Source of the DNA: Ch67 sp964491665
Lineage (GTDB): Bacteria; Pseudomonadota; Gammaproteobacteria; Pseudomonadales; Ketobacteraceae
Length of the DNA: 14,006 bases
Reading direction: 5' to 3'
NCBI GenBank assembly: GCA_964491665.1
Contig: CAZBII010000123.1
Span: forward strand, 1-14,006
Under the pieces are notes generated by a model, which saw only the letters and a list, made by a program, of their open reading frames with translations, had not been told where the DNA came from and made no database searches. Positions 1 through 6,936 of the stretch are shown piece after piece. Numbering within the stretch: the stretch's first letter is position 1; every line of letters begins with the position of its first letter. A program made the position numbers and the translations under genes.

Positions 1-370
1 CGCGACCGATGCCGTTGCGGGCGTACAGCTGGATGATCTTGCGGGCCTTGTCGAGAGTGGCGGCGGTGTCGAAGGACAGGCGGGCGTCGACTTCGGTGGA
101 AATACGGCCGGGAATGATGCCGAGTATGTCGGTACCGATGGCCACCGCCAGACGCTCACAGGCGTCGGCGATGCGGGCCTGACCCGAACCCTGTGCCGCG
201 CGAATGGCGCTGTCGATGTGGGACTGGTATTCCGGCAGGCTGGCGGCTTTCAGCAGCAGCGACGGGTTGGTGGTGGCGTCGACGGGCTGGTATTTGCGGA
301 TGGCCTGGATGTCGCCGGTGTCGGCGACCACGACGGTCATGGCTTTGAGTTGTTCCAGCTTGTTGCTCAT
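1..370 (-). CDS. tal: Transaldolase, 5' part (cut by window edge)
   Basis: This is the N-terminal 123 residues of a class I transaldolase (TalB type). The enzyme moves a dihydroxyacetone unit between sedoheptulose-7-phosphate and glyceraldehyde-3-phosphate in the cytosolic non-oxidative pentose phosphate pathway. Reading leftward from the ATG at 368-370, the protein begins MSNKLEQLKAMTVVVADTGD. It shows the family blocks VVADTGDI (catalytic Asp17 equivalent), YQPVDATTNPSLLLKAA and PGRISTEVDARLSFDT. The Schiff-base lysine near residue 132 lies beyond the window. An AAGGA Shine-Dalgarno sits 5 bases upstream of the ATG. The gene starts 27 bases after dusA on the same strand, so the two are probably co-transcribed. 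Family assignment is secure. The choice of symbol (tal or talB) is conventional. Confidence 0.95.
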   Translation of the reverse strand, partial: MSNKLEQLKAMTVVVADTGDIQAIRKYQPVDATTNPSLLLKAASLPEYQSHIDSAIRAAQGSGQARIADACERLAVAIGTDILGIIPGRISTEVDARLSFDTAATLDKARKIIQLYARNGIGR

Positions 371-397
371 GCAAATCCTTGTGTGTGGAAAATCTGG

Positions 398-1381
398 TTA
401 TGACAGGCCGGGTATCAGGCTGGCGGCCTTGCGAATGACGTCGGTGGTGGCGTCGTCGCGGTGTGCATGTTCGCTGATGTAGCGGCGCCATTGCCGCGCG
501 CCGGGGCGGTTGTGGAACAGCCCGATGATATGCCGGCTAATATATTTCAGCTTCGCGCCCTGTGTCATCTCATGCTCGATGTAGGCGCAGATCTGCTCCA
601 GCAGTTCTGATTCGGTCGGAATGGCGTGATCGTCGCCGTAGATCAGGCGGTCCACGTCCCGCAGCAGCAGCGGATTGTGGTAGGCCGCACGTCCCATCAT
701 GACGCCATCCACCTGTTGCAGGTGTGAGATGCATTCGTCGAGCGTCTGGATGCCGCCGTTGATGATGATTTCCAGCTGGGGAAATTCCTGTTTCAGCAGG
801 TAGACGCGCTCGTAATTCAGCGGCGGAATGTCGCGGTTTTCCTTCGGGCTGAGGCCGTCGAGCCAGGCTTTGCGGGCGTGGACGATAAAGGTGGTAATGC
901 CGGTAGAGGCGACCGTTTTCACGAAGCGCTGCAGGTCGGCGTAGTCGTCCTGGTCGTCGATGCCGATGCGGCATTTTACGGTGACGGGAATCGGCGCTGC
1001 CGATTGCATTTTCTCGACACAGCGGGCCACCAGATCCGGTTCTGCCATCAGGCAGGCACCGAAGCGTCCCGACTGCACGCGGTCGCTGGGACATCCCACA
1101 TTCAGATTCACTTCGTCATAACCGTAATCCGCCGCGATGCGGGTGCATTCGGCCAGCGCGTCCGGTTCGCTGCCGCCCAGCTGCAGTGCGACAGGATGCT
1201 CGACCGGATTGAAGCGCAGGTGATGGTCGCGTTGGCCGTGGATGATGGCGCCGGTGGTGACCATTTCGGTGTAAAGAACGGTATGGCGGGTCAGCATGCG
1301 GTGGAAAGTCCGGCAGTGGCGGTCGGTCCAGTCCAGCATGGGGGCGACGCAGAAGCGTCGATTCGGTGTTTGGGATGTCAT
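398..1381 (-). CDS. dusA: tRNA-dihydrouridine(20/20a) synthase DusA
   Basis: DusA is an FMN-dependent flavoenzyme that reduces uridine to dihydrouridine at positions 20/20a in the tRNA D-loop. The 327-residue protein is close to the usual DusA length. It has the N-terminal FMN-barrel motif CVAPMLDWTD (11-20), the active-site segment NVGCPSDRVQSGRFGACLM with catalytic Cys97, VKCRIGIDD (136-143), FIVHARKAWL, and the phosphate-binding INGGI and MMGRAAYHNP motifs. The subgroup A form (GCPSDRVQ) separates it from DusB and DusC. The start at 1379-1381 is chosen because homology begins there. The frame is open upstream to an ATG at 1462, but that extension is not DusA-like. No strong Shine-Dalgarno precedes this ATG directly. 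Instead a short leader ORF with a good Shine-Dalgarno ends in ATGA over the start, suggesting translational coupling. It is followed by tal. Confidence 0.95.
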   Translation of the reverse strand: MTSQTPNRRFCVAPMLDWTDRHCRTFHRMLTRHTVLYTEMVTTGAIIHGQRDHHLRFNPVEHPVALQLGGSEPDALAECTRIAADYGYDEVNLNVGCPSDRVQSGRFGACLMAEPDLVARCVEKMQSAAPIPVTVKCRIGIDDQDDYADLQRFVKTVASTGITTFIVHARKAWLDGLSPKENRDIPPLNYERVYLLKQEFPQLEIIINGGIQTLDECISHLQQVDGVMMGRAAYHNPLLLRDVDRLIYGDDHAIPTESELLEQICAYIEHEMTQGAKLKYISRHIIGLFHNRPGARQWRRYISEHAHRDDATTDVIRKAASLIPGLS

Positions 1382-1413
1382 GTCAGTTCTGAGTGGTGGT
1401 CCAGCGCGATCAT
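1378..1413 (-). CDS. Short leader ORF (11 aa) coupled to dusA
   Basis: A 12-codon ORF reads MIALDHHSELT-stop on the minus strand. Its ATG (1411-1413) is preceded by AAAAGGAG (complement of 1422-1429) with 8 bases spacing, the only strong Shine-Dalgarno ahead of dusA. Its TGA stop shares an ATGA with the dusA start codon. The peptide resembles no family I know and may only serve to deliver ribosomes to dusA by termination-reinitiation. The alternative is that this is chance and dusA uses a weak site of its own. Seen directly: Shine-Dalgarno, ATG, stop overlap. Inferred: translation and coupling. Confidence 0.4.
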   Translation of the reverse strand: MIALDHHSELT

Positions 1414-1468
1414 GGTTGGTGCTCCTTTTTATAATTCTTGGGCGGTTTTTGTGGGTGGTCATGGGTTT

Positions 1469-1493
1469 GGGGGTGGGGGGCGGGGGGCCGGGG
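1469..1493 (+). other. G-run block with G-quadruplex potential
   Basis: Four G-runs of 5, 6, 6 and 4 bases occur at 1469-1473, 1475-1480, 1482-1487 and 1490-1493, separated by 1, 1 and 2 bases. Another GGG lies at 1463-1465. This fits the G3+N1-7 pattern for a four-stranded G structure on the plus strand. That is the template strand for the leftward sbp and dusA transcripts. The block lies between the sbp hairpin and the dusA ribosome binding site. Structure formation in the cell is inference. Confidence 0.5.
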
Positions 1494-1500
1494 AAGGTGT

Positions 1501-1524
1501 CTGCCCCGGCGGGTGCCAGGGCAG
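1501..1524 (-). terminator. Strong hairpin just after sbp, no U-tract
   Basis: A 10-bp stem with a 4-base loop starts 9 bases past the sbp stop codon. In the leftward RNA the arms are CUGCCCUGGC and GCCGGGGCAG around ACCC, with every pair formed including one U-G wobble. In the opposite-strand RNA the wobble becomes a C/A mismatch, so the structure favours the sbp transcript. No U-run follows; C-rich sequence does. It could be an atypical terminator or a 3' stabilising stem-loop that lets sbp accumulate over dusA. Confidence 0.5.
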
Positions 1525-1533
1525 GAGGCGAGG

Positions 1534-2541
1534 TTACTGATAGATCTTGTCGAAGATGCCACCGTCGTTGAAATGGACGGCCTGGGCCTTGCTCCAGCCG
1601 CCGAATTCCTCGATACCGATCAGGTGTACCTGCGGAAATACCTTGGCGTATTTCGCGGCGACTTCGGCATCGCGCGGACGGTAGTAGTTCTTCGCGGCGA
1701 TTTCCTGGCCTTCCTTGCTGTACAGGTATTGCAGATAGGCTTCGGCCACTTCGCGGGTGCCGTGGGCATCGGCATATTTGTCCACGACGGCTACTGACGG
1801 CTCCGCCAGAATCGACAGTGACGGCACCACGATTTCCACCTTGTCCGGTCCCAGTTCGTTCAGCGACAGAAAGGCTTCGTTTTCCCAGGCCAGCAGAACG
1901 TCACCGATTTCGCGCTGCACAAACGTGTTGGTGGAACCGCGGGCGCCGGTGTCCAGCACGGGAACGTTCTTGAACAGCTTGGCCACGAACTCCTGTGCCT
2001 TGTCGTCGCTGCCGTATTTCTGTTTGGCGAACGCCCACGCGGCCAGGTAATTCCAGCGCGCGCCGCCGGAGGTTTTCGGGTTGGGCGTAATCACGTCCAC
2101 GCCGGATTTCACCAGATCGTCCCAGTCCCTGATGTTTTTCGGATTACCCTTGCGCACCAGGAACACGATGGTGGAAGTGTAGGGCGCGCTGCTGTCGGGC
2201 AGACGGGTGATCCAGTTTTCCGGCAGCAGCTTGCCGTTTTTCACCAGCGGATCGATGTCGCCGGCCAATGCCAGTGTCACCACGTCGGCCTGCAGGCCAT
2301 CGATTACTGCACGCGATTGCGCACCGGAACCGCCGTGAGACTGGTTCACCACCACGTCGTCACCGGTTTTCTGCTTCCATTGTTTGGCAAAGGCGGCGTT
2401 GTATTCCTTGTACAGCTCCCGGGTGGGATCGTAGGACACATTGAGCAGTTTGATTTCCTTGGCGAATGCTCCGCCCGTCAGGGAGAGCGCCGCAGTCAGG
2501 GCCGTTATTTTCAGAATCTGTTTCAGATGTGGTGTTTTCAT
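1534..2541 (-). CDS. sbp: Periplasmic sulfate-binding protein of the CysTWA transporter
   Basis: This 335-residue protein captures sulfate in the periplasm and delivers it to the CysT/CysW permease. It has a Sec signal peptide (residues 1-27, ending GGAFA before KEI) and family signatures: LLNVSYDPTRELY at the mature N-terminus, NQSHGGSGAQSRAV, LADVVTLAL-like GLQADVVTLALAGD, NPKTSGGARWNYLAAW, and VLDTGARGSTNTFVQREIGD. Length matches Sbp/CysP proteins. The NPKTSGGARWNYLAAW form fits Sbp; a thiosulfate-preferring CysP cannot be excluded from sequence alone. The mature protein has no Cys and no Met, the known sulfur-sparing trait of sulfate-binding proteins. A GGAGAG site lies 9 bases upstream of the ATG. 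It follows the porin by 26 bases on the same strand, so both are likely transcribed from the divergent region, probably under CysB control. Confidence 0.95.
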   Translation of the reverse strand: MKTPHLKQILKITALTAALSLTGGAFAKEIKLLNVSYDPTRELYKEYNAAFAKQWKQKTGDDVVVNQSHGGSGAQSRAVIDGLQADVVTLALAGDIDPLVKNGKLLPENWITRLPDSSAPYTSTIVFLVRKGNPKNIRDWDDLVKSGVDVITPNPKTSGGARWNYLAAWAFAKQKYGSDDKAQEFVAKLFKNVPVLDTGARGSTNTFVQREIGDVLLAWENEAFLSLNELGPDKVEIVVPSLSILAEPSVAVVDKYADAHGTREVAEAYLQYLYSKEGQEIAAKNYYRPRDAEVAAKYAKVFPQVHLIGIEEFGGWSKAQAVHFNDGGIFDKIYQ

Positions 2542-2567
2542 GTTTCGTTTCTCTCCGTAAGTGGTGC

Positions 2568-3797
2568 TCAGAATTTCAGATCCAGACCGAGTGCGGCGGT
2601 GGTGTCGGTGGTGGCTTTGGTGCTGATGTCCCTGTCACCCTGGGTTTCCAGAGAGGCGTAGTAGGTGTACAGCTTGAAGTTGTCGTTGAACTTGTAGTCG
2701 GCGCCGACAGCAATGGCGTCGATGTCAACGTCGTCAAATGCTTCGTTGGTGGGCGTGCTGGTGGAGTGGCCGTACTGAATTTTCGCGCTCCACGGACCGG
2801 CGATTTTCCACAGTGCGTTGACGACATAACCGTCCTGTTCGTCGTAGCGCACGGTGGGTGTGGCGGTTGTGCCGCTGACGGTGTTGGCAGCGCCATCCCA
2901 TTCGGCCAGCGGATTCAGGCCGGTAGTCGGGCTGCCGACGCTGGTGGGAGTGGAACCGATGAAGTTGGAATAGCCGCCGATGTAATCCTCATCCGCATTT
3001 TTTTCGGCGGTCTGATAGACGGCGCCCAGGCTGACCGGACCAATCACCGCTTCACCGGCCAGACGGATGGCATCGGTGGTTGCCACGTTTTCGTCGATAC
3101 CCAGTGCCACAAACCAGCGTGCCTTGCCGTAGGAAATGGACGCCGACGCGCCGCTGCCGAAGCCATTGTCATCCTGCTGGTTGGTGTCGCTGACTTCCAC
3201 GCCGGTTTCTTCCAGCTGGATCGAGGCGACGTTGATCAGCAGGCCGCCCAGCAGAATCGGCGAGGTGTACTGCACGACGTTGTCGGCGCGGTTTTCCCCA
3301 ACCAGATAGGTGCCCAGGTCGGCCAGCGGCAGATCGTTGAAGCGATCGATGTCGGTGTTGGTGATGGCGTTGGTCTGCACGGTTTTCAGCGGCGTGTCAG
3401 TCTTGCCGGCAATGACAGTGCCGAAGTCACCCTGCAGGCCACCGAAAATATTGCGCTGGCTGAATTCGCGGCCGTTGCTGTTGGTGCCGTTGTCGACGTC
3501 GGTGCCGTATTCAAGTCGGTAGATGGCGGTGAGCCCTTCCGCCACGCCGAAATCGCCGCGGATGCCGATGCGCGATGAGTTGCTTTCGATGGAGCCATTG
3601 TCCAGTTCGTCGGTGACGTCGGTGGCGCCCACGGCGACAAAGTTGGGCGAGGTGCCGGCGAAATCGATTTTCTCCAGATCATACTGGTTGGCCGATACGT
3701 TGATCTTTCCGCACAGGGTGGGGAAGCCCGCCAGTGCGGGAGCGGCGCCAGTGGCAGCCAGACTTGCAGACAGCGCAAGCAGCAAGGGACGTTTCAT
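2568..3797 (-). CDS. Outer-membrane porin (Gram-negative trimeric porin type), sulfur-poor
   Basis: The 409-residue protein has a Sec signal peptide (MKRPLLLALSASLAATGAAP ending ALA at residue 23) and a general-porin pattern. The N-terminal strand is TLCGKINVS (usually TLYGKI), followed by SSRIGIRGDFGVAEGLTAIY and GTVIAGKTDTPLK in the loop-3 region, alternating beta-strand segments, and a terminal Phe (LGLDLKF) for BAM recognition. The start at 3797 is preceded by GGAG with 8 bases spacing and gives a clean signal peptide. An in-frame ATG at 3836 would bury it. The gene leads the leftward porin-sbp pair, which suggests a role in passing sulfate or sulfur compounds across the outer membrane. 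The mature chain contains no Met and one Cys (Cys29 of the precursor), unusual for nearly 390 residues and consistent with sulfur-starvation expression. Substrate specificity is not visible in sequence. Confidence 0.9.
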   Translation of the reverse strand: MKRPLLLALSASLAATGAAPALAGFPTLCGKINVSANQYDLEKIDFAGTSPNFVAVGATDVTDELDNGSIESNSSRIGIRGDFGVAEGLTAIYRLEYGTDVDNGTNSNGREFSQRNIFGGLQGDFGTVIAGKTDTPLKTVQTNAITNTDIDRFNDLPLADLGTYLVGENRADNVVQYTSPILLGGLLINVASIQLEETGVEVSDTNQQDDNGFGSGASASISYGKARWFVALGIDENVATTDAIRLAGEAVIGPVSLGAVYQTAEKNADEDYIGGYSNFIGSTPTSVGSPTTGLNPLAEWDGAANTVSGTTATPTVRYDEQDGYVVNALWKIAGPWSAKIQYGHSTSTPTNEAFDDVDIDAIAVGADYKFNDNFKLYTYYASLETQGDRDISTKATTDTTAALGLDLKF

Positions 3798-4056
3798 TAT
3801 GTGGTCTCCAATGGAAAGCAGAAGGTAAGGAAGCAACAGGAAGCGACCTGTCTGGAACGCACTCTACGCAGGGCTCCGGATCACCAGAACCAAGAAAAAA
3901 TGATTTGCTTATCACGCTGGACGCAATGGCGGGAGGCGAGGGCTTTTGCAGGATTTTGAATAAGCTTTCTACTTTTTAGTATTTCTGCTGCTGAGCGGCG
4001 CTGGATAGACTGCGCTCGACTTTGCACATTGCCTTATGCCTTTTTTGGGAGTTCTT
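3798..4056. promoter_or_regulatory. Divergent control region of porin-sbp and cysTWAB
   Basis: This 259-bp gap separates the leftward porin start from the rightward cysT start. It contains no convincing gene and an AT-rich core from about 3890 to 3985. For cysT, TTGAAT (3956-3961) and TAGTAT (3977-3982) are candidate -35 and -10 elements, but the 15-bp spacing is short, as in an activator-dependent promoter. GCTTAT (3907-3912) and ATAAGC (3960-3965) form an inverted pair 53 bp apart and may be regulator half-sites. CysB encoded downstream is the obvious candidate regulator. No leftward sigma-70 promoter stands out. Confidence 0.5.
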
Positions 4057-4908
4057 ATGCCGGTGCCCGCAGTCGCCGCCCGCCGTTTCAATGTTCTGCC
4101 CGGCTTTGGCCTGTCGCTGGGCTACACGCTGGTGTATCTGTCCATAATCGTGCTGATTCCCCTGGGCGCCGTGTTTCTGAAAACCATGAATCTGTCCTGG
4201 GAGCAGTTTTGGCAGGTGGTGACGGCGCCACGCGTGGTTGCTTCCTACAAACTTTCGTTTGGTGCGTCGCTGGCGGCGGCAGCCATCAATGCCGTGTTTG
4301 GACTGATGCTGGCGTGGGCACTGGTGCGCTATTCCTTTCCTGGCAAGCGTATTGTTGATGCGCTGGTGGATCTGCCGTTCGCGCTGCCGACCGCCGTGGC
4401 CGGCATTGCACTGACCGCCCTCTATGCGCCCAACGGCTGGCTGGGGCAATTCATTCAGGGTGAATTGGGCATCAAGGTGGCGTTTGGTCCGCTGGGTGTG
4501 CTGGTGGCGCTGGTGTTTATCGGCCTGCCGTTTGTGGTGCGCACGGTGCAGCCGATTCTGGAAGATCTGGAATCCGAGCTGGAAGAAGCGGCCGCCAGTC
4601 TCGGTGCGCGGCGCTGGCAGATTTTTCGCTACGTGGTGCTGCCGATTCTGCTGCCGGCGCTGCTCACCGGATTTGCGCTGGCATTTGCCCGCGCCGTGGG
4701 CGAGTACGGCTCGGTTATTTTCATTGCCGGCAATATTCCGATGGTGTCGGAAATCACGCCGCTGATGATCATCACGAAGCTGGAGCAATACGATTATACC
4801 GGTGCCACCGCGATTGCGGTTGTGATGCTGGTATTTTCGTTCCTGTTGCTGCTGGTCATTAATGGTTTGCAGGCGTGGGCCGGTCGTCGCACCGGTCGTG
4901 AACGCTGA
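4057..4908 (+). CDS. cysT: Sulfate ABC transporter permease CysT (CysU)
   Basis: This is one of the two inner-membrane permease subunits of the sulfate/thiosulfate importer and pairs with CysW over the CysA dimer. The 283-residue protein has about six hydrophobic segments (near 20-42, 66-90, 101-124, 145-165, 198-222 and 250-272). Its cytoplasmic EAA coupling loop is EEAAASLGARRWQIF followed by LPILLPALLTG (about 177-205). Motifs typical of CysT include DLPFALPTAVAGIALT and ARAVGEYGSVIFIAGNIP. The start at 4057 is preferred over the in-frame ATG at 4036 because GGGAG lies 5 bases before it, while nothing ribosome-binding precedes 4036. It heads the rightward cysTWAB operon; cysW begins 21 bases downstream. 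Confidence 0.95.
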   Translation: MPVPAVAARRFNVLPGFGLSLGYTLVYLSIIVLIPLGAVFLKTMNLSWEQFWQVVTAPRVVASYKLSFGASLAAAAINAVFGLMLAWALVRYSFPGKRIVDALVDLPFALPTAVAGIALTALYAPNGWLGQFIQGELGIKVAFGPLGVLVALVFIGLPFVVRTVQPILEDLESELEEAAASLGARRWQIFRYVVLPILLPALLTGFALAFARAVGEYGSVIFIAGNIPMVSEITPLMIITKLEQYDYTGATAIAVVMLVFSFLLLLVINGLQAWAGRRTGRER

Positions 4909-4929
4909 TTCTGTTGTGGGGGAAACCGG

Positions 4930-5799
4930 ATGTCTTCTGTTGTCTGGAATAGTGATGCAACCCGATTTGAACGCAATGTTGCCACCCGTGAAGCGGGCTG
5001 GGTGAAGTGGACCATCATCGGTACTGCGCTGGTGTTCTTCACCCTGTTTCTGCTGATGCCGCTGCTGGCGGTTTTTGTGGAGGCGTTGCGCAAGGGCGTT
5101 GGTGTTTATTTTGCGGCGCTGGTGGATGCCGAGGCGCTGAGTGCCGTCCGGCTGACGCTGATCGCCGCTGTCATTTCGGTGCCGCTGAATCTGGTGTTCG
5201 GTGTCGCCGCCGCCTGGGCCATTGCCAAGTTTGATTTTCGCGGCAAGCAGATCCTGATTACGCTGATCGATTTGCCGTTCTCGGTGTCGCCGGTGATTGT
5301 CGGCCTTTCCTATGTGCTGGTGTTCGGCGCCAATGGCTGGTTCGGTGCCTGGCTGATCGAGCACGACATGAAAGTGGTGTTTGCGATTCCGGGGATTGTG
5401 TTGGCCAGCATTTTCGTCACGTTTCCCTTTATTGCCCGCGAACTGATTCCATTGATGCAGGCGCAGGGGCGCGAGGAAGAGGAGGCCGCCATCGTGCTGG
5501 GTGCCAATGGCTGGCAGACCTTCTGGCACGTGACGCTGCCCAATATCAAATGGGGTCTGCTGTATGGCGTGATTCTCTGCAACGCGCGGGCGATGGGTGA
5601 GTTCGGCGCGGTGTCGGTGGTGTCCGGCAAGATTCGCGGCGAAACCAACACCATGCCGCTGCATGTCGAGATTCTGTATAACGAATACCAGTTTGCCGCT
5701 GCCTTTGCCGTTGCGTCGCTGCTGGCACTGCTGGCGCTGGTGACGCTGATCATCAAGACCCTGATTGAGCATCGTGTGCAGCAGGCATTGAAAGTGTGA
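4930..5799 (+). CDS. cysW: Sulfate ABC transporter permease CysW
   Basis: This is the second permease subunit of the sulfate importer, 289 residues. A soluble N-terminus of about 25 residues is followed by a first membrane helix (about 28-50) and five further hydrophobic segments. The EAA loop reads EEEEAAIVLGANGWQTFWHV followed by TLPNIKWGLLYG (about 182-213). CysW-typical motifs are LIDLPFSVSPVIVGLSYVL, ARAMGEFGAVSVVSGKIRG and TMPLHVEILYNEY. The Shine-Dalgarno is a GGGGGA run upstream of the ATG. It sits 21 bases after cysT and 45 bases before cysA in the same operon. Confidence 0.95.
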   Translation: MSSVVWNSDATRFERNVATREAGWVKWTIIGTALVFFTLFLLMPLLAVFVEALRKGVGVYFAALVDAEALSAVRLTLIAAVISVPLNLVFGVAAAWAIAKFDFRGKQILITLIDLPFSVSPVIVGLSYVLVFGANGWFGAWLIEHDMKVVFAIPGIVLASIFVTFPFIARELIPLMQAQGREEEEAAIVLGANGWQTFWHVTLPNIKWGLLYGVILCNARAMGEFGAVSVVSGKIRGETNTMPLHVEILYNEYQFAAAFAVASLLALLALVTLIIKTLIEHRVQQALKV

Positions 5800-5844
5800 A
5801 GTTGAAACCATGAGATTTTTTGCGAGTACTGAGGGAACCCTGTC

Positions 5845-6936
5845 ATGAGCATCCAGGTTAAGAATATCCAGAAGCGGTTTGGCAATTTCGTCGCGCTCAA
5901 TGACGTGTCACTGGAATTTCCCACTGGCGAACTGGTGGCGTTGTTGGGGCCTTCCGGCTGCGGCAAGACCACGCTGCTGCGCATTATTGCCGGTCTGGAG
6001 CAGGCCGACGCCGGTCAGGTTCTGCTGGATGGTGAAGATGCATCGTCCACGCATGTGCGCGAACGGCAGGTGGGTTTTGTGTTCCAGCATTACGCCCTGT
6101 TCAAGCACATGACCGTGTTCGATAACGTCGCGTTTGGCATGCGCATGAAGCCGCGCAATGTGCGTCCCAGCGAAAGCGCAATCAAAAAGAAAGTGCATGA
6201 TCTGCTGAATCTGGTGCAGCTGGACTGGCTGGCGGACCGGTTTCCCGCGCAGCTGTCGGGTGGCCAGCGTCAGCGTATCGCGCTGGCCCGCGCCCTGGCG
6301 GTGGAACCCCGCGTGCTGCTGCTCGACGAACCGTTCGGCGCGCTCGATGCCAAGGTGCGCAAGGAATTGCGGCGCTGGCTGCGCAAACTGCACGACGAAC
6401 TGCATATCACGTCCATTTTTGTGACCCACGATCAGGAAGAGGCGCTGGAAGTGGCGGACCGTGTGGTGCTGATGGATCACGGCAAGGTGGAGCAGGTGGG
6501 CACGCCGGAAGAAGTCTACGGTCATCCGTCCACGCCGTTCGTGTACAGCTTCCTCGGTTCGGTCAATCTGTTTCATGGCCGCATTGAAGACAACCAGGTG
6601 CGCGTCGGCGAAGACAGTGTACCGCACGACGATGCCGTGCTGTCGCAGGGTTCCGAAGTCTTCGCTTTCGCGCGTCCGCATGAGCTGGAGATCGTCACTG
6701 ATCCCGCCAGCACCGCCGGCATCAAGGCCAAGGTCAATCGGGTGTTGTCATTCGGTGTCAGTGCGCGGGTGGAGCTGGATGGCGTCAACGGCGCCACCGG
6801 CCAGCATTTCGAAGTGGAAATCGAACAGGCGCGGGTGAAGGAACTGGCGTTGGTGGCAGGGCAGATCGTGCGTCTGTTGCCGTCGCGTCTGAAAGTATTT
6901 GAACGCACAGCAGCAGAGGCAGGAAAACGGCCATGA
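5845..6936 (+). CDS. cysA: Sulfate ABC transporter ATP-binding protein CysA
   Basis: CysA hydrolyses ATP to drive sulfate/thiosulfate import through CysT-CysW. In the 363 residues the nucleotide-binding domain comes first: Walker A GPSGCGKT (35-42), Q-loop Gln81 in FVFQHYALF, signature LSGGQRQR (137-144), Walker B VLLLDEP with Glu162, D-loop GALD, and H-loop His195 in VTHDQEEA. A regulatory TOBE-type C-terminal domain follows (about 240-350), with SFLGSVNLF and FARPHELEI characteristic of CysA. GAGGGA lies 8 bases before the ATG. The TGA stop overlaps the cysB ATG (ATGA), so regulator and ATPase are translationally linked. Confidence 0.97.
   Translation: MSIQVKNIQKRFGNFVALNDVSLEFPTGELVALLGPSGCGKTTLLRIIAGLEQADAGQVLLDGEDASSTHVRERQVGFVFQHYALFKHMTVFDNVAFGMRMKPRNVRPSESAIKKKVHDLLNLVQLDWLADRFPAQLSGGQRQRIALARALAVEPRVLLLDEPFGALDAKVRKELRRWLRKLHDELHITSIFVTHDQEEALEVADRVVLMDHGKVEQVGTPEEVYGHPSTPFVYSFLGSVNLFHGRIEDNQVRVGEDSVPHDDAVLSQGSEVFAFARPHELEIVTDPASTAGIKAKVNRVLSFGVSARVELDGVNGATGQHFEVEIEQARVKELALVAGQIVRLLPSRLKVFERTAAEAGKRP

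Noticed and set aside
1382..1462. N-terminal extension of dusA to the ATG at 1462
   Set aside because: There is no ribosome binding site, the extension has no DusA homology, and it would translate the leader region.
2466..3578. 370-codon plus-strand open frame
   Set aside because: It is a shadow of the porin, with low-complexity Gly/Val/Ala content and no recognisable domain.
3976..5811. 611-codon minus-strand open frame
   Set aside because: It lies opposite cysT and cysW, is rich in His, Gln and Arg, has no family features, and the plus strand carries clear permeases.
5810..5848. 12-codon ORF (MRFFASTEGTLS) ending in ATGA over the cysA start
   Set aside because: It has the same layout as the dusA leader, but its own Shine-Dalgarno is weak and cysA has a good one (GAGGGA), so coupling is not needed.
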